Source of the DNA: Gammaproteobacteria bacterium
Lineage (GTDB): Bacteria > Pseudomonadota > Gammaproteobacteria > SZUA-229
Assembly (NCBI GenBank): GCA_024278435.1
Contig: JAJRTD010000285.1
Span: 1 to 5,848 of the forward strand
Direction of reading: 5' to 3'
Length of the DNA: 5,848 bases
The notes beneath the pieces were generated by a model that worked only from the letters and a program-made list of their open reading frames with translations, had not been told where the DNA came from and searched no databases. This document shows positions 1-5,848 of this stretch, one piece after another. Position numbers and translations under genes: made by a program. The stretch's first letter is position 1. Each line of letters opens with the position of its first letter.

Positions 1-1711
1 GCTCTGCAATGGCGGCTTCGGCTGCAGATTTCTCAGCGGCATCCACTTTGTCACCCAGTTCCTTGATGGATTTTTCAGTGGCGTGAATGACGTTTTCAGC
101 TGTATTTTTAGCATCGATCAGTTCACGTGCTTTTTTATCCTCGTCAGCATGTGCTTCGGCATCCTTGATCATCTGATCAACTTCTTCCTCGGACAGGCCG
201 CTGGAGGCCTTGATCACGATGGACTGTTCCTTGCCGGTAGCCTTGTCCTTGGCGGACACGTTAAGGATACCGTTGGCATCGATGTCGAAGGTTACCTCGA
301 TCTGTGGTACGCCGCGTGGAGCCGGCGGAATATCCGTCAGGTCGAAGCGACCCAGTGACTTGTTGCCGGAGGCCATTTCGCGTTCACCCTGCAGCACGTG
401 TACGGTAACGGCGCTCTGGTTGTCGTCGGCGGTGGAGAACACCTGTGATGCCTTGGTCGGAATCGTGGTGTTTTTCTCGATCAACTTGGTCATGACACCA
501 CCCATGGTTTCAATACCCAGTGATAACGGTGTTACGTCAAGCAGCAGGATGTCATTTACATCGCCGCCTAATACACCACCCTGGATGGCAGCGCCGATGG
601 CAACCGCTTCGTCAGGGTTCACGTCCTTGCGGGGTTCCTTGCCGAAGAACTTCTGTACTTCTTCCTGTACTTTCGGCATACGGGTCTGACCGCCAACCAG
701 GATGACTTCATCAAGGTCGCTGGCAGACAGGCCGGAATCTTTCAGTGCCTGCTTGCAGGGTTCGATGGTGCGTGCAATCAGATCATCAACCAGGCTTTCC
801 AGTTTGGCGCGGGTCAGTTTCACGTTCAGGTGTTTCGGACCGCTTGCATCTGCTGTGATATAAGGCAGATTTACATCGGTGGATGTGGTTGAAGACAGTT
901 CGATCTTGGCTTTTTCAGCGGCTTCTTTCAGGCGCTGTAATGCCAGTGGATCGTTATGCAGGTTAATGCCGGTGTCTTTTTCAAACTGCTCTGACAGATA
1001 GTCGATCAAACGGGTATCAAAGTCTTCACCGCCAAGGAATGTATCACCGTTGGTAGCCAGTACTTCGAACTGGTGTTCACCGTCGATTTCTGCAATCTCG
1101 ATAATGGATACGTCAAAAGTACCACCACCGAGGTCATAAACAACAACTTTGGAATCGCCGGATTTTTTGTCCATGCCATAGGCAAGGGCTGCAGCGGTAG
1201 GCTCGTTGATAATACGTTTTACGTCCAGACCGGCAATACGGCCGGCATCTTTTGTTGCCTGGCGCTGTGAATCGTTAAAGTAGGCCGGTACGGTAATAAC
1301 CGCCTCTGTTACTTCTTCACCCAGATAGTCTTCCGCAGTCTTTTTCATTTTCTGCAGAATACGGGCAGATACTTCCGGCGCGGCCATTTTCTTGCCCTTG
1401 GCTTCTACCCAGGCATCACCGTTGTCTGCCTTAATGATTTTGTATGGAACGAGTTTGATATCGCGCTGTACGACCTCTTCATCGAAGCGGCGTCCGATGA
1501 GCCGTTTTACTGCGAAAATTGTGTCGTGCGGGTTGGTCACCGCCTGGCGTTTCGCCGGGGCGCCTACTACTACTTCGTCGTCTGTAAAGGCAACGACTGA
1601 AGGCGTGGTACGTTCGCCTTCGGCATTTTCAATAACCTTCACTGAGTCGCCGTCCATTACAGCAACACATGAATTTGTTGTACCTAAGTCAATACCGATA
1701 ATTTTAGCCAT
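1..1711 (-). CDS. dnaK: Molecular chaperone DnaK (Hsp70), C-terminus cut by the window edge
   Basis: This is the cytoplasmic ATP-dependent Hsp70 chaperone, which binds exposed hydrophobic peptide segments and cycles with DnaJ and GrpE. The ATG at 1711-1709 opens [18 protein letters not shown], the standard DnaK N-terminus with the phosphate-1 loop GIDLGTTNS. The frame stays open to the left edge, giving 570 codons. The second phosphate motif [10 protein letters not shown] starts at residue 193, close to its position in E. coli DnaK. The interdomain linker region with [14 protein letters not shown] lies near residue 387, followed by the substrate-binding beta domain and the start of the helical lid ([19 protein letters not shown] at the edge). 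Family members are about 640 residues, so roughly 70 are missing, including the rest of the lid and the disordered tail. An AGGAG ribosome-binding site lies 7 bases before the start. dnaK follows grpE after a 164-bp gap that holds its own sigma-32-like promoter. dnaJ probably lies further left, but that is inference. Confidence 0.98.
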   Translation of the reverse strand, partial: MAKIIGIDLGTTNSCVAVMDGDSVKVIENAEGERTTPSVVAFTDDEVVVGAPAKRQAVTNPHDTIFAVKRLIGRRFDEEVVQRDIKLVPYKIIKADNGDAWVEAKGKKMAAPEVSARILQKMKKTAEDYLGEEVTEAVITVPAYFNDSQRQATKDAGRIAGLDVKRIINEPTAAALAYGMDKKSGDSKVVVYDLGGGTFDVSIIEIAEIDGEHQFEVLATNGDTFLGGEDFDTRLIDYLSEQFEKDTGINLHNDPLALQRLKEAAEKAKIELSSTTSTDVNLPYITADASGPKHLNVKLTRAKLESLVDDLIARTIEPCKQALKDSGLSASDLDEVILVGGQTRMPKVQEEVQKFFGKEPRKDVNPDEAVAIGAAIQGGVLGGDVNDILLLDVTPLSLGIETMGGVMTKLIEKNTTIPTKASQVFSTADDNQSAVTVHVLQGEREMASGNKSLGRFDLTDIPPAPRGVPQIEVTFDIDANGILNVSAKDKATGKEQSIVIKASSGLSEEEVDQMIKDAEAHADEDKKARELIDAKNTAENVIHATEKSIKELGDKVDAAEKSAAEAAIAE

Positions 1712-1718
1712 TTCTGGT

Positions 1719-1723
1719 CTCCT
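1719..1723 (-). promoter_or_regulatory. dnaK ribosome-binding site
   Basis: AGGAG on the minus strand, 7 bases upstream of the dnaK ATG. It is the strongest Shine-Dalgarno sequence in the window. That fits DnaK being the most abundant product of the operon, and it fixes the start codon. Confidence 0.85.
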
Positions 1724-1787
1724 ATAATTTTAGATTTGCCGCCTTTTATCAGTAGATGACGACAGTAATATTTTGTTGTTAGCTCTT

Positions 1788-1815
1788 ATATGGGGCTGTT
1801 TTTATTAATTCCAAG
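1788..1815 (-). promoter_or_regulatory. Sigma-32 (RpoH)-type heat-shock promoter for dnaK
   Basis: Reading the minus strand, the -35 element CTTGGAA (1815-1809) is followed by a 13-base spacer and the -10 element CCCCATAT (1795-1788). The sigma-32 consensus is CTTGAAA, 13-15 bases, CCCCATNT, so the -10 matches fully and the -35 differs at one position. Transcription would start near 1781, giving a leader of about 70 bases before dnaK. The promoter lies in the grpE-dnaK gap, so it would raise dnaK and anything downstream without hrcA or grpE. It is predicted from sequence only. Confidence 0.78.
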
Positions 1816-1875
1816 TAAAATTGTGGTTATCTGTCCATATCTTCCATTTCACGCTGTTTTAAGGCGTTATATGGC

Positions 1876-2454
1876 CTATTCAGGTGCTTTTGAGACCATT
1901 ACCATGGCCGGGCGAATCAGCCGTCCGTTTAATAAATAACCTTTCTGCATTACCGCGATGACCGTGTTGGGCTCTACATCGGCACTGGGCTGCATGGACA
2001 TGGCCTGGTGTTTTTCCGGGTCGAACTTTTCATTTAACGGGTCAATTTCTTCAATACCGAGTTTTTCCATCATTTTATGCAGCATGCTCATGGTCAGTTC
2101 CATGCCTTCACGCAGACTTTCGGCGCTGGCATCTTCCGCTGCCAGACCCAGGCTCATGCTGTCCATCACTGGCAGCAGCTCGGTAACGAATTTTTCAATA
2201 CCGAATTTATGGGCATTCTCCAGATCGCGGGCGGTGCGCCGGCGCAGGTTGTCCATTTCGGCAACGGCGCGTAGATACTGTTCCCAGTTCTCGGTTGCCT
2301 TGGCCTGAGCCGCTTCCAGCTGGGCTTCAAGGCTGTCGGCGTTTTTTTCCGGTGATTCCAGCTTGGCTTCATCGTCATTCGGATCCTGCGTTGCTTCAGG
2401 TTCATCTACCGGCTGCTCGAGTTCTTCGTTATTGTTGTGTTCCTGGTTTGACAT
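1876..2454 (-). CDS. grpE: Nucleotide exchange factor GrpE
   Basis: GrpE is the dimeric cytoplasmic co-chaperone that drives ADP release from DnaK and works as a thermosensor in the DnaK-DnaJ cycle. The product is 192 residues; E. coli GrpE is 197. Residues 1 to about 40 are very acidic, rich in Asn, Glu and Asp, and probably disordered. Residues from about 40 to 110 form the long helical coiled-coil segment (SLEAQLEAAQAKATENWEQY, then AEMDNLRRR). The C-terminal beta domain carries the family signature: FDPEKHQAM, then VIAVMQKGYLLNGRLIRPAMV near residues 164-185. The ATG at 2454-2452 is preceded by AAGAGAT at a 6-base spacing, a modest ribosome-binding site. It lies 84 bp downstream of hrcA and 164 bp upstream of dnaK, in the usual hrcA-grpE-dnaK order. 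A sigma-32-like promoter precedes it. Confidence 0.98.
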   Translation of the reverse strand: MSNQEHNNNEELEQPVDEPEATQDPNDDEAKLESPEKNADSLEAQLEAAQAKATENWEQYLRAVAEMDNLRRRTARDLENAHKFGIEKFVTELLPVMDSMSLGLAAEDASAESLREGMELTMSMLHKMMEKLGIEEIDPLNEKFDPEKHQAMSMQPSADVEPNTVIAVMQKGYLLNGRLIRPAMVMVSKAPE

Positions 2455-2492
2455 GTTGTGATCTCTTAATAAATTTGTTTGATTTTTGCTAT

Positions 2493-2520
2493 CTATGGTG
2501 TCATCTGCCGGTTTTTCAAG
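2493..2520 (-). promoter_or_regulatory. Sigma-32 (RpoH)-type heat-shock promoter for grpE
   Basis: On the minus strand a perfect sigma-32 -35 element CTTGAAA (2520-2514) is followed by a 13-base spacer and CACCATAG (2500-2493). The -10 matches the CCCCAT core at five of six positions. The expected start is near 2486, about 32 bases before the grpE ATG. The element lies wholly in the 84-bp hrcA-grpE gap, so it would drive grpE-dnaK but not the repressor gene. The spacing equals that of the dnaK promoter, which supports both calls. It is a prediction from sequence alone. Confidence 0.7.
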
Positions 2521-2538
2521 AGCTGCTAAGCGCTTTTA

Positions 2539-3576
2539 TTATTTCAGGGCATCACCCAGCAGGCGGGCGGTGACATCAACCACCGGAATGACCTGGTCAT
2601 AGTTCATCCGCGCCGGGCCGATGACACCCAGTACACCGATGGCCTTGCCGGCAATCGAATATGGTGCGGTAATCACACTGCAGTCACCGAATCCTTCAAA
2701 TCCGGCTTCCTGGCCGATAAATATTTTCACCCCCTGCTCGTGTACGCAGCGGTCAAACAGGCCGAGCATCTCGCGTTTGCGGTCGAATATTTCAAACAGG
2801 TGCTGCAACTGCTGGCGGTCGGTGTTTTCGTTGAAGCGAACCAGGTTGGTTTCTCCCTGGACAATAAATTCAGGCCGGTCGCTCTCGTCGTTGAGTAAAA
2901 CCTTGTTGGCGACCTCGACCGCCGTTTTCATCACGTTATCCACGTCCTGACGGGTGCGGTCCAGATCCTGCAACAGACTTTCCCTGATCTGGTCTACATC
3001 CTGGCCGGTAAACTGCTGGTTGAGGAAATTGGCGGCATTTTGCAGTTCGGCGCTGCTGTATTCTCTTTCCAGGTGCAGAACCTTGTTCTGCACGTCCTTT
3101 TCATTGGTCACCAGGATGGCCAGTACCCGCCTGTCCGGTAGCGGCAGAAACTCGATATGGCGCAACCGGGCATGGGTCTGTTTCGGTACGCTGACGATGC
3201 CGGCCATCCGGGTCATTTCCGATACCAGCTGCGAGGCCTGGCTGACCAGCTCGTTCATGTCCATGTCCGGATCCAGCTGCTGCTGCAGGTGGCTAACCAG
3301 GCTGTCATCAATGGGCTGTACTTCCAGCAGGTTTTCAACGAACAGGCGCAGCCCCTGCTCAGTCGGTATGCGACCGGCGGAAGTATGCGGCGCCTTGACC
3401 AGGCCTTTTTTCTCCAGCCCGGACATGACGTTGCGGATGGTGGCCGAACTGATGTCCAGCCCGGCATCCTGTGCCAGCTGGCGTGAACCCACCGGCTGGC
3501 CGTCATTAATGTAACTGGCGACCAGTTGCTTGAGCAAAATAGCAGCGCGTTCGTTGAGTACCAGAGGTTTTTTCAC
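2539..3576 (-). CDS. hrcA: Heat-inducible transcription repressor HrcA
   Basis: HrcA is the dimeric repressor that binds CIRCE operators and is released on heat or folding stress, when its folding by GroEL becomes limiting. The product is 345 residues, normal for the family. Residues 8-80 form the N-terminal winged-helix DNA-binding domain, with GQPVGSRQLA (26-35), the recognition region SSATIRNVMSGLEKKGLV (43-60) and the highly conserved PHTSAGRIPTEQGLRLFV (63-80). The middle part is the GAF-like and dimerisation region. The C-terminus has GQEAGFEGFGDCSVITAPYS and GVIGPARMNYDQVIPVVDVT, both typical of HrcA. The start is a GTG at 3576-3574 with no clear Shine-Dalgarno sequence. It is chosen because the family similarity begins at LNERA, only seven residues in. 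The gene is first in the operon, with CIRCE 34 bp upstream of its start, so it is very probably autorepressed. Confidence 0.97.
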   Translation of the reverse strand: MKKPLVLNERAAILLKQLVASYINDGQPVGSRQLAQDAGLDISSATIRNVMSGLEKKGLVKAPHTSAGRIPTEQGLRLFVENLLEVQPIDDSLVSHLQQQLDPDMDMNELVSQASQLVSEMTRMAGIVSVPKQTHARLRHIEFLPLPDRRVLAILVTNEKDVQNKVLHLEREYSSAELQNAANFLNQQFTGQDVDQIRESLLQDLDRTRQDVDNVMKTAVEVANKVLLNDESDRPEFIVQGETNLVRFNENTDRQQLQHLFEIFDRKREMLGLFDRCVHEQGVKIFIGQEAGFEGFGDCSVITAPYSIAGKAIGVLGVIGPARMNYDQVIPVVDVTARLLGDALK

Positions 3577-3609
3577 AGGTTTAAATCGTATAGCCAGTTT
3601 TTGTGTTCA

Positions 3610-3636
3610 TTAGCACTCTGTGTGGGTGAGTGCCAA
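3610..3636 (-). promoter_or_regulatory. CIRCE operator (HrcA binding site)
   Basis: The CIRCE consensus is TTAGCACTC, 9 bases, GAGTGCTAA. On the plus strand the sequence shows TTAGCACTC (3610-3618), a 9-base spacer, and GAGTGCCAA (3628-3636). The left half is perfect and the right half has one substitution. It lies between the hrcA promoter and the hrcA GTG, starting at about +1 of the predicted transcript. Bound HrcA would therefore block RNA polymerase, and the inverted repeat would also lie in the mRNA leader. With the repressor gene next door, the call is nearly certain. Confidence 0.96.
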
Positions 3637-3643
3637 AGGCGGA

Positions 3644-3672
3644 ATTATGGTAGTAAAGTGTGGGCTGGTCAA
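3644..3672 (-). promoter_or_regulatory. Sigma-70 promoter of the hrcA-grpE-dnaK operon
   Basis: On the minus strand, TTGACC (3672-3667, five of six to TTGACA) is followed by a 17-base spacer and CATAAT (3649-3644, five of six to TATAAT). Transcription would start near 3637, directly at the edge of CIRCE, the expected geometry for HrcA repression. The leader to the hrcA GTG would be about 60 bases. The same sequence can be read as a weaker sigma-32 match, CTTGACC, 14 bases, TACCAT, but the sigma-70 reading is clearly better. Confidence 0.82.
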
Positions 3673-3689
3673 GAAAAAACAATGCCTTG

Positions 3690-3796
3690 TTCACCACAGA
3701 GACACGGAGGACACAGAGTTTTATTTTGTTAACTGCGCCGTAAGCGCAGTTAACAACAAAAGGTTTTCTCTGTGTTCTCCGTGCCTCCGTGGCGAA
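3690..3796. repeat. 107-bp nested inverted repeat, MITE- or REP-like
   Basis: Two 29-bp outer arms (3690-3718 and 3768-3796) are inverted copies of each other with four mismatches. All four are transitions of the A/G or T/C kind, which still allow G-U pairing on one RNA strand. Each arm is built from imperfect 8-base units of the CACAGAGA / CACGGAGG type. Between them lies a second, perfect inverted repeat (3727-3738 and 3744-3755). No coding capacity or obvious target-site duplication is visible. From memory, CACAGAGACACAGAG-type palindromes recur between genes in many environmental proteobacteria, so this is probably one copy of a dispersed family. Copy number cannot be seen here. It lies 18 bp upstream of the hrcA -35 element and just before the rightward promoter. 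Confidence 0.8.
3727..3755. repeat. Perfect 12-bp stem with 5-base loop inside the larger repeat
   Basis: TGTTAACTGCGC (3727-3738) is followed by the loop CGTAA and the exact reverse complement GCGCAGTTAACA (3744-3755). It would form a strong hairpin in RNA or a cruciform in DNA. There is no T-run on either side, so it does not look like an intrinsic terminator. It forms the centre of the 107-bp element. Confidence 0.85.
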
Positions 3797-3804
3797 AATA
3801 GCTT

Positions 3805-3833
3805 TTAAGCTTATATAAGACTTAGCGTATAAT
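3805..3833 (+). promoter_or_regulatory. Putative sigma-70 promoter for the FAD oxidoreductase gene
   Basis: A perfect TATAAT (3828-3833) lies 17 bases after a weak -35 candidate, TTAAGC (3805-3810, three of six to TTGACA). A start near 3840 would give a leader of about 33 bases before the ATG at 3873. The spacer contains the 10-bp palindrome CTTATATAAG (3810-3819). The weak -35 suggests low basal activity or help from an activator, which is inference. Confidence 0.5.
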
Positions 3834-3872
3834 GCGCTCTTTGAAAACGCCGGCCCATAACCATAGCCTCAC

Positions 3873-5848
3873 ATGACTGAACCACAAGCAACCCGCATCA
3901 GGGAAATCCCCTATAACTACACGTCGTATTCCGATCGTGAAATTGTTATCCGTTTTCTCGGTGAGGAAAGCTGGCAGATTGTCGAAAAATTGCGCGGTTC
4001 ACGGCGTACTGGGCGTTCAGCACGCATGCTGTTCGAGGTGCTGGGTGACATGTGGGTGATCAAGCGTAATCCCTATGTAAAAGATGACCTGCTGAGCAAC
4101 CCGAAACGCCGCGACGCCCTGATCAACGCCCTGAAACACCGCTTGACCCAGGTTGAATTACGCGCCGATGGCAATACCGATGCCCTGAAACTGCATAATA
4201 ATTGCATGAGCGCGATCCAGCGCTTTGAGGATGACCTGTTAAACCAGATCAGCCTGCGCGCCAGAACCCGCAAGGTGCTGGGCCGTATCACCTCGAAAAA
4301 CAATATTGATTTCAGCGGCCTGGCACGGGTGGCCAATGCCACCGATGCCACTGACTGGCGTATCGCCATGCCGTTTGTGGTGATCAAGCCGGACACGGAA
4401 AAGGAAGTGGCGGCTATTGTCAGGGCCTGTATTGACCTGGGCCTGACCATTATCCCGCGTGGCGGCGGTACCGGTTACACCGGTGGTGCCATTCCGCTGT
4501 ATTCAAACACCGCGATCATCAACACCGAAAAGCTGGAAAACCTGAGTGCCATCAAGCTGCTTGAACTGCCCGGCGTCGATGCGGCACAGCCGGTGGTTGA
4601 ATGTGGCGCCGGGGTCATTACCCGCCGGGTTTCGGACCTGGCGGAGCAACACGGCTATGCCTTTGCGGTCGATCCGACCTCGCAGGATGCCTCTACCATC
4701 GGCGGCAATATCTCGATGAATGCCGGCGGTAAAAAAGCTGTTATCTGGGGAACGGCGCTTGATAACCTGGTGTCATGGCGCATGGTGACGCCGGATGGCC
4801 TGTGGATGGAAGTGCAACGGCTGAACCACAATCTTGGCAAAATCCATGACCAGCAGCAGGTCAGCTTTAAAATTACCCGCTTTGAGAGTGATGGTAAAAC
4901 GCTTCGCGGTGAGCCTGAAACCCTGGTGATGGCCGGCGGTGATTTCCGCAAGAGTGGCCTGGGCAAGGATGTGACCGACAAGTTTCTTTCCGGCCTGCCC
5001 GGTATTCAGAAGGAAGGCTGTGACGGTCTGATTACTTCCGGACGTTTTATCCTGCACAAAATGCCGGAGCACAAACGCACCATCTGCCTGGAGTTTTTTG
5101 GCAGCGATATTGCCGAAGCGGTGCCTGCCGTGGTCGAGGTCAAGGATATGCTGGACGCCAATCCGGATGTTCTGCTCACCGGGCTGGAACACCTTGATGA
5201 GCGTTATATCAAAGCCGTCAAGTACACCACCAAGGCCACAAGCAGCGATGGTATTACCACGGGTTATCCGAAAATGGTGCTGCTGGCTGATATTGCCGGT
5301 GATGATGAGGCGCTGCTGGACGCGGCGGCACAGGCTGTTATTGAGGCCAGTAAAAAGCGCAAGGCCGAGGGTTTTATTGCCGTCAGCCCGGAAGCCCGCC
5401 ACCGTTTCTGGCTGGATCGCACCCGTACGGCTGCCATCTCTGCACATACCAACGCATTTAAAATCAACGAGGACGTGGTTATACCCCTGCCCCGGCTGGC
5501 TGAATACAACCGTGGTATTGAAATCATCAATATCCGCCAGGCCATTAATAACAAGCTGACCATCTGTGATGCCATCGTCGATTATCTTGAAGGGGATATT
5601 ACAGAGGCACGTGAAGACAATGCCTACGATATCAGCGAAGAGGCCAAACAGATACTGAAGACAAAATGTGAAACCGCGATACAGCTGGTTCATTCCGCCC
5701 GTGACCGCTGGGCCGCCATTTTGCAGAACCTGGATAGCCCGGCGGCTGAAGTCACCCGGCTGTTACTTGAAGGCGAACAGGATGCAATGCAAAGCGGGGA
5801 CAAACTGGTCGACCTGCTGCTGCGCCGTGAATGTGTTATCTCCTATAA
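3873..5848 (+). CDS. DUF3683-type FAD-binding oxidoreductase (D-lactate dehydrogenase/glycolate oxidase superfamily), C-terminus cut by the window edge
   Basis: This is a large flavin-dependent 2-hydroxyacid-dehydrogenase-like protein whose substrate is not known to me. The ATG at 3873 is the first possible start, because TAG lies in frame at 3864-3866. There is no evident Shine-Dalgarno sequence. 658 codons lie in the window with no stop. Residues 1 to about 155 resemble the DUF3683 domain (REIPYNYTSYSDREIVIRF, then GRSARMLFEVLGDMWVIKRN). A PCMH-type FAD-binding domain follows: PRGGGTGYTGGAIPL at 195-209, then DPTSQDASTIGGNISMNAGG at 267-286. The FAD-oxidase C-terminal domain has GLEHLDERY from 437, RFWLDR at 511-516 and INEDVVIPLPRL from 531. 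As I recall the family, full-length members are about 1,280 residues and add [4Fe-4S] ferredoxin and CCG domains, suggesting electron transfer away from the flavin. It is divergent from hrcA with no evident functional link. Family assignment is firm; function is inference. Confidence 0.9.
   Translation, partial: MTEPQATRIREIPYNYTSYSDREIVIRFLGEESWQIVEKLRGSRRTGRSARMLFEVLGDMWVIKRNPYVKDDLLSNPKRRDALINALKHRLTQVELRADGNTDALKLHNNCMSAIQRFEDDLLNQISLRARTRKVLGRITSKNNIDFSGLARVANATDATDWRIAMPFVVIKPDTEKEVAAIVRACIDLGLTIIPRGGGTGYTGGAIPLYSNTAIINTEKLENLSAIKLLELPGVDAAQPVVECGAGVITRRVSDLAEQHGYAFAVDPTSQDASTIGGNISMNAGGKKAVIWGTALDNLVSWRMVTPDGLWMEVQRLNHNLGKIHDQQQVSFKITRFESDGKTLRGEPETLVMAGGDFRKSGLGKDVTDKFLSGLPGIQKEGCDGLITSGRFILHKMPEHKRTICLEFFGSDIAEAVPAVVEVKDMLDANPDVLLTGLEHLDERYIKAVKYTTKATSSDGITTGYPKMVLLADIAGDDEALLDAAAQAVIEASKKRKAEGFIAVSPEARHRFWLDRTRTAAISAHTNAFKINEDVVIPLPRLAEYNRGIEIINIRQAINNKLTICDAIVDYLEGDITEAREDNAYDISEEAKQILKTKCETAIQLVHSARDRWAAILQNLDSPAAEVTRLLLEGEQDAMQSGDKLVDLLLRRECVISY

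Larger units (their letters stand above)
1712..1875 (-). other. grpE-dnaK intergenic spacer and dnaK leader
   Basis: This AT-rich gap of 164 bp is long for genes within one operon. It contains the sigma-32-like promoter and the dnaK leader with its ribosome-binding site. Just after the grpE stop only a weak hairpin is visible (ACGC/GCGT with a 9-base loop, no T-run), so I see no intrinsic terminator and read-through from grpE is expected. I found no clear RNA thermometer stem pairing with the AGGAG. Confidence 0.6.

Noticed and set aside
210..689. A 159-codon plus-strand open frame opposite dnaK, and similar frames opposite grpE and hrcA
   Set aside because: All lie antisense to firmly identified conserved genes, have low-complexity Ser/Thr/Arg-rich products and lack ribosome-binding sites.
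1829..1875. A short minus-strand coding-like stretch after grpE, ending in the peptide KQREMEDMDR before a TAA
   Set aside because: It is only +1 of the grpE frame, has no upstream ATG with a ribosome-binding site, and GrpE already ends at its usual position. It is too short to support a gene or a frameshift extension.
2521..2538. A possible terminator between hrcA and grpE
   Set aside because: Only a few bases can pair and no T-run follows, so operon read-through is more likely.
3727..3755. The hairpin as a rho-independent terminator
   Set aside because: The stem is strong but no T-run follows on either strand, and both flanking genes are transcribed away from it.
3526..3808. Short plus-strand frames of 62 and 68 codons across the hrcA promoter and the repeat
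   Set aside because: They run through CIRCE, the promoter and the inverted repeat, so their peptides only reflect repeat sequence. No family resemblance was seen.
4773..5693. A 306-codon open frame on the minus strand, opposite the FAD oxidoreductase
   Set aside because: Its peptide resembles no family I recognise, and the opposite strand encodes well-conserved FAD-domain motifs throughout. It is an antisense shadow that stays open because of codon bias.

Overview
The window reads as chromosome of a gammaproteobacterium. The protein sequences look gammaproteobacterial, base composition is moderate, and the heat-shock genes carry both HrcA/CIRCE and sigma-32 (RpoH)-type control signals. The exact genus cannot be read from the sequence. 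I see no phage, CRISPR array, transposase gene, tRNA or rRNA.

Left two-thirds (1-3672, minus strand): a heat-shock chaperone operon in the order hrcA - grpE - dnaK, transcribed right to left. dnaK runs off the left edge, leaving 570 codons in the window. HrcA is the repressor, DnaK the Hsp70 chaperone and GrpE its nucleotide-exchange factor. A near-perfect CIRCE operator (3610-3636) lies at the predicted transcription start of hrcA, just downstream of a good sigma-70 promoter (3644-3672), so HrcA should repress its own operon. Two further promoters matching the sigma-32 consensus lie inside the operon, one in the hrcA-grpE gap (2493-2520) and one in the grpE-dnaK gap (1788-1815), both with 13-bp spacers. 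The sequence therefore suggests layered control: a CIRCE-repressed promoter for the whole operon, plus internal heat-shock promoters that raise GrpE and DnaK without raising the repressor.

Divergent intergenic region (3577-3872): this holds the hrcA promoter and CIRCE, a 107-bp nested inverted repeat (3690-3796) that looks like a small non-coding mobile or palindromic repeat, and a TATAAT-type promoter for the rightward gene.

Right third (3873-5848, plus strand): the first 658 codons of a large FAD-dependent oxidoreductase. It has an N-terminal DUF3683-type domain, then a PCMH-type FAD-binding domain and a D-lactate-dehydrogenase/glycolate-oxidase-type C-terminal domain. It runs off the right edge. 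Family members known to me continue into iron-sulfur and CCG (heterodisulfide-reductase-like) domains, which would lie outside this window.

Most of the window is well-known housekeeping sequence. The points worth a second look are the triple-promoter arrangement of the chaperone operon, the nested repeat between the divergent promoters, and the poorly characterised DUF3683 oxidoreductase. I found no convincing evidence of an undescribed multi-gene system.
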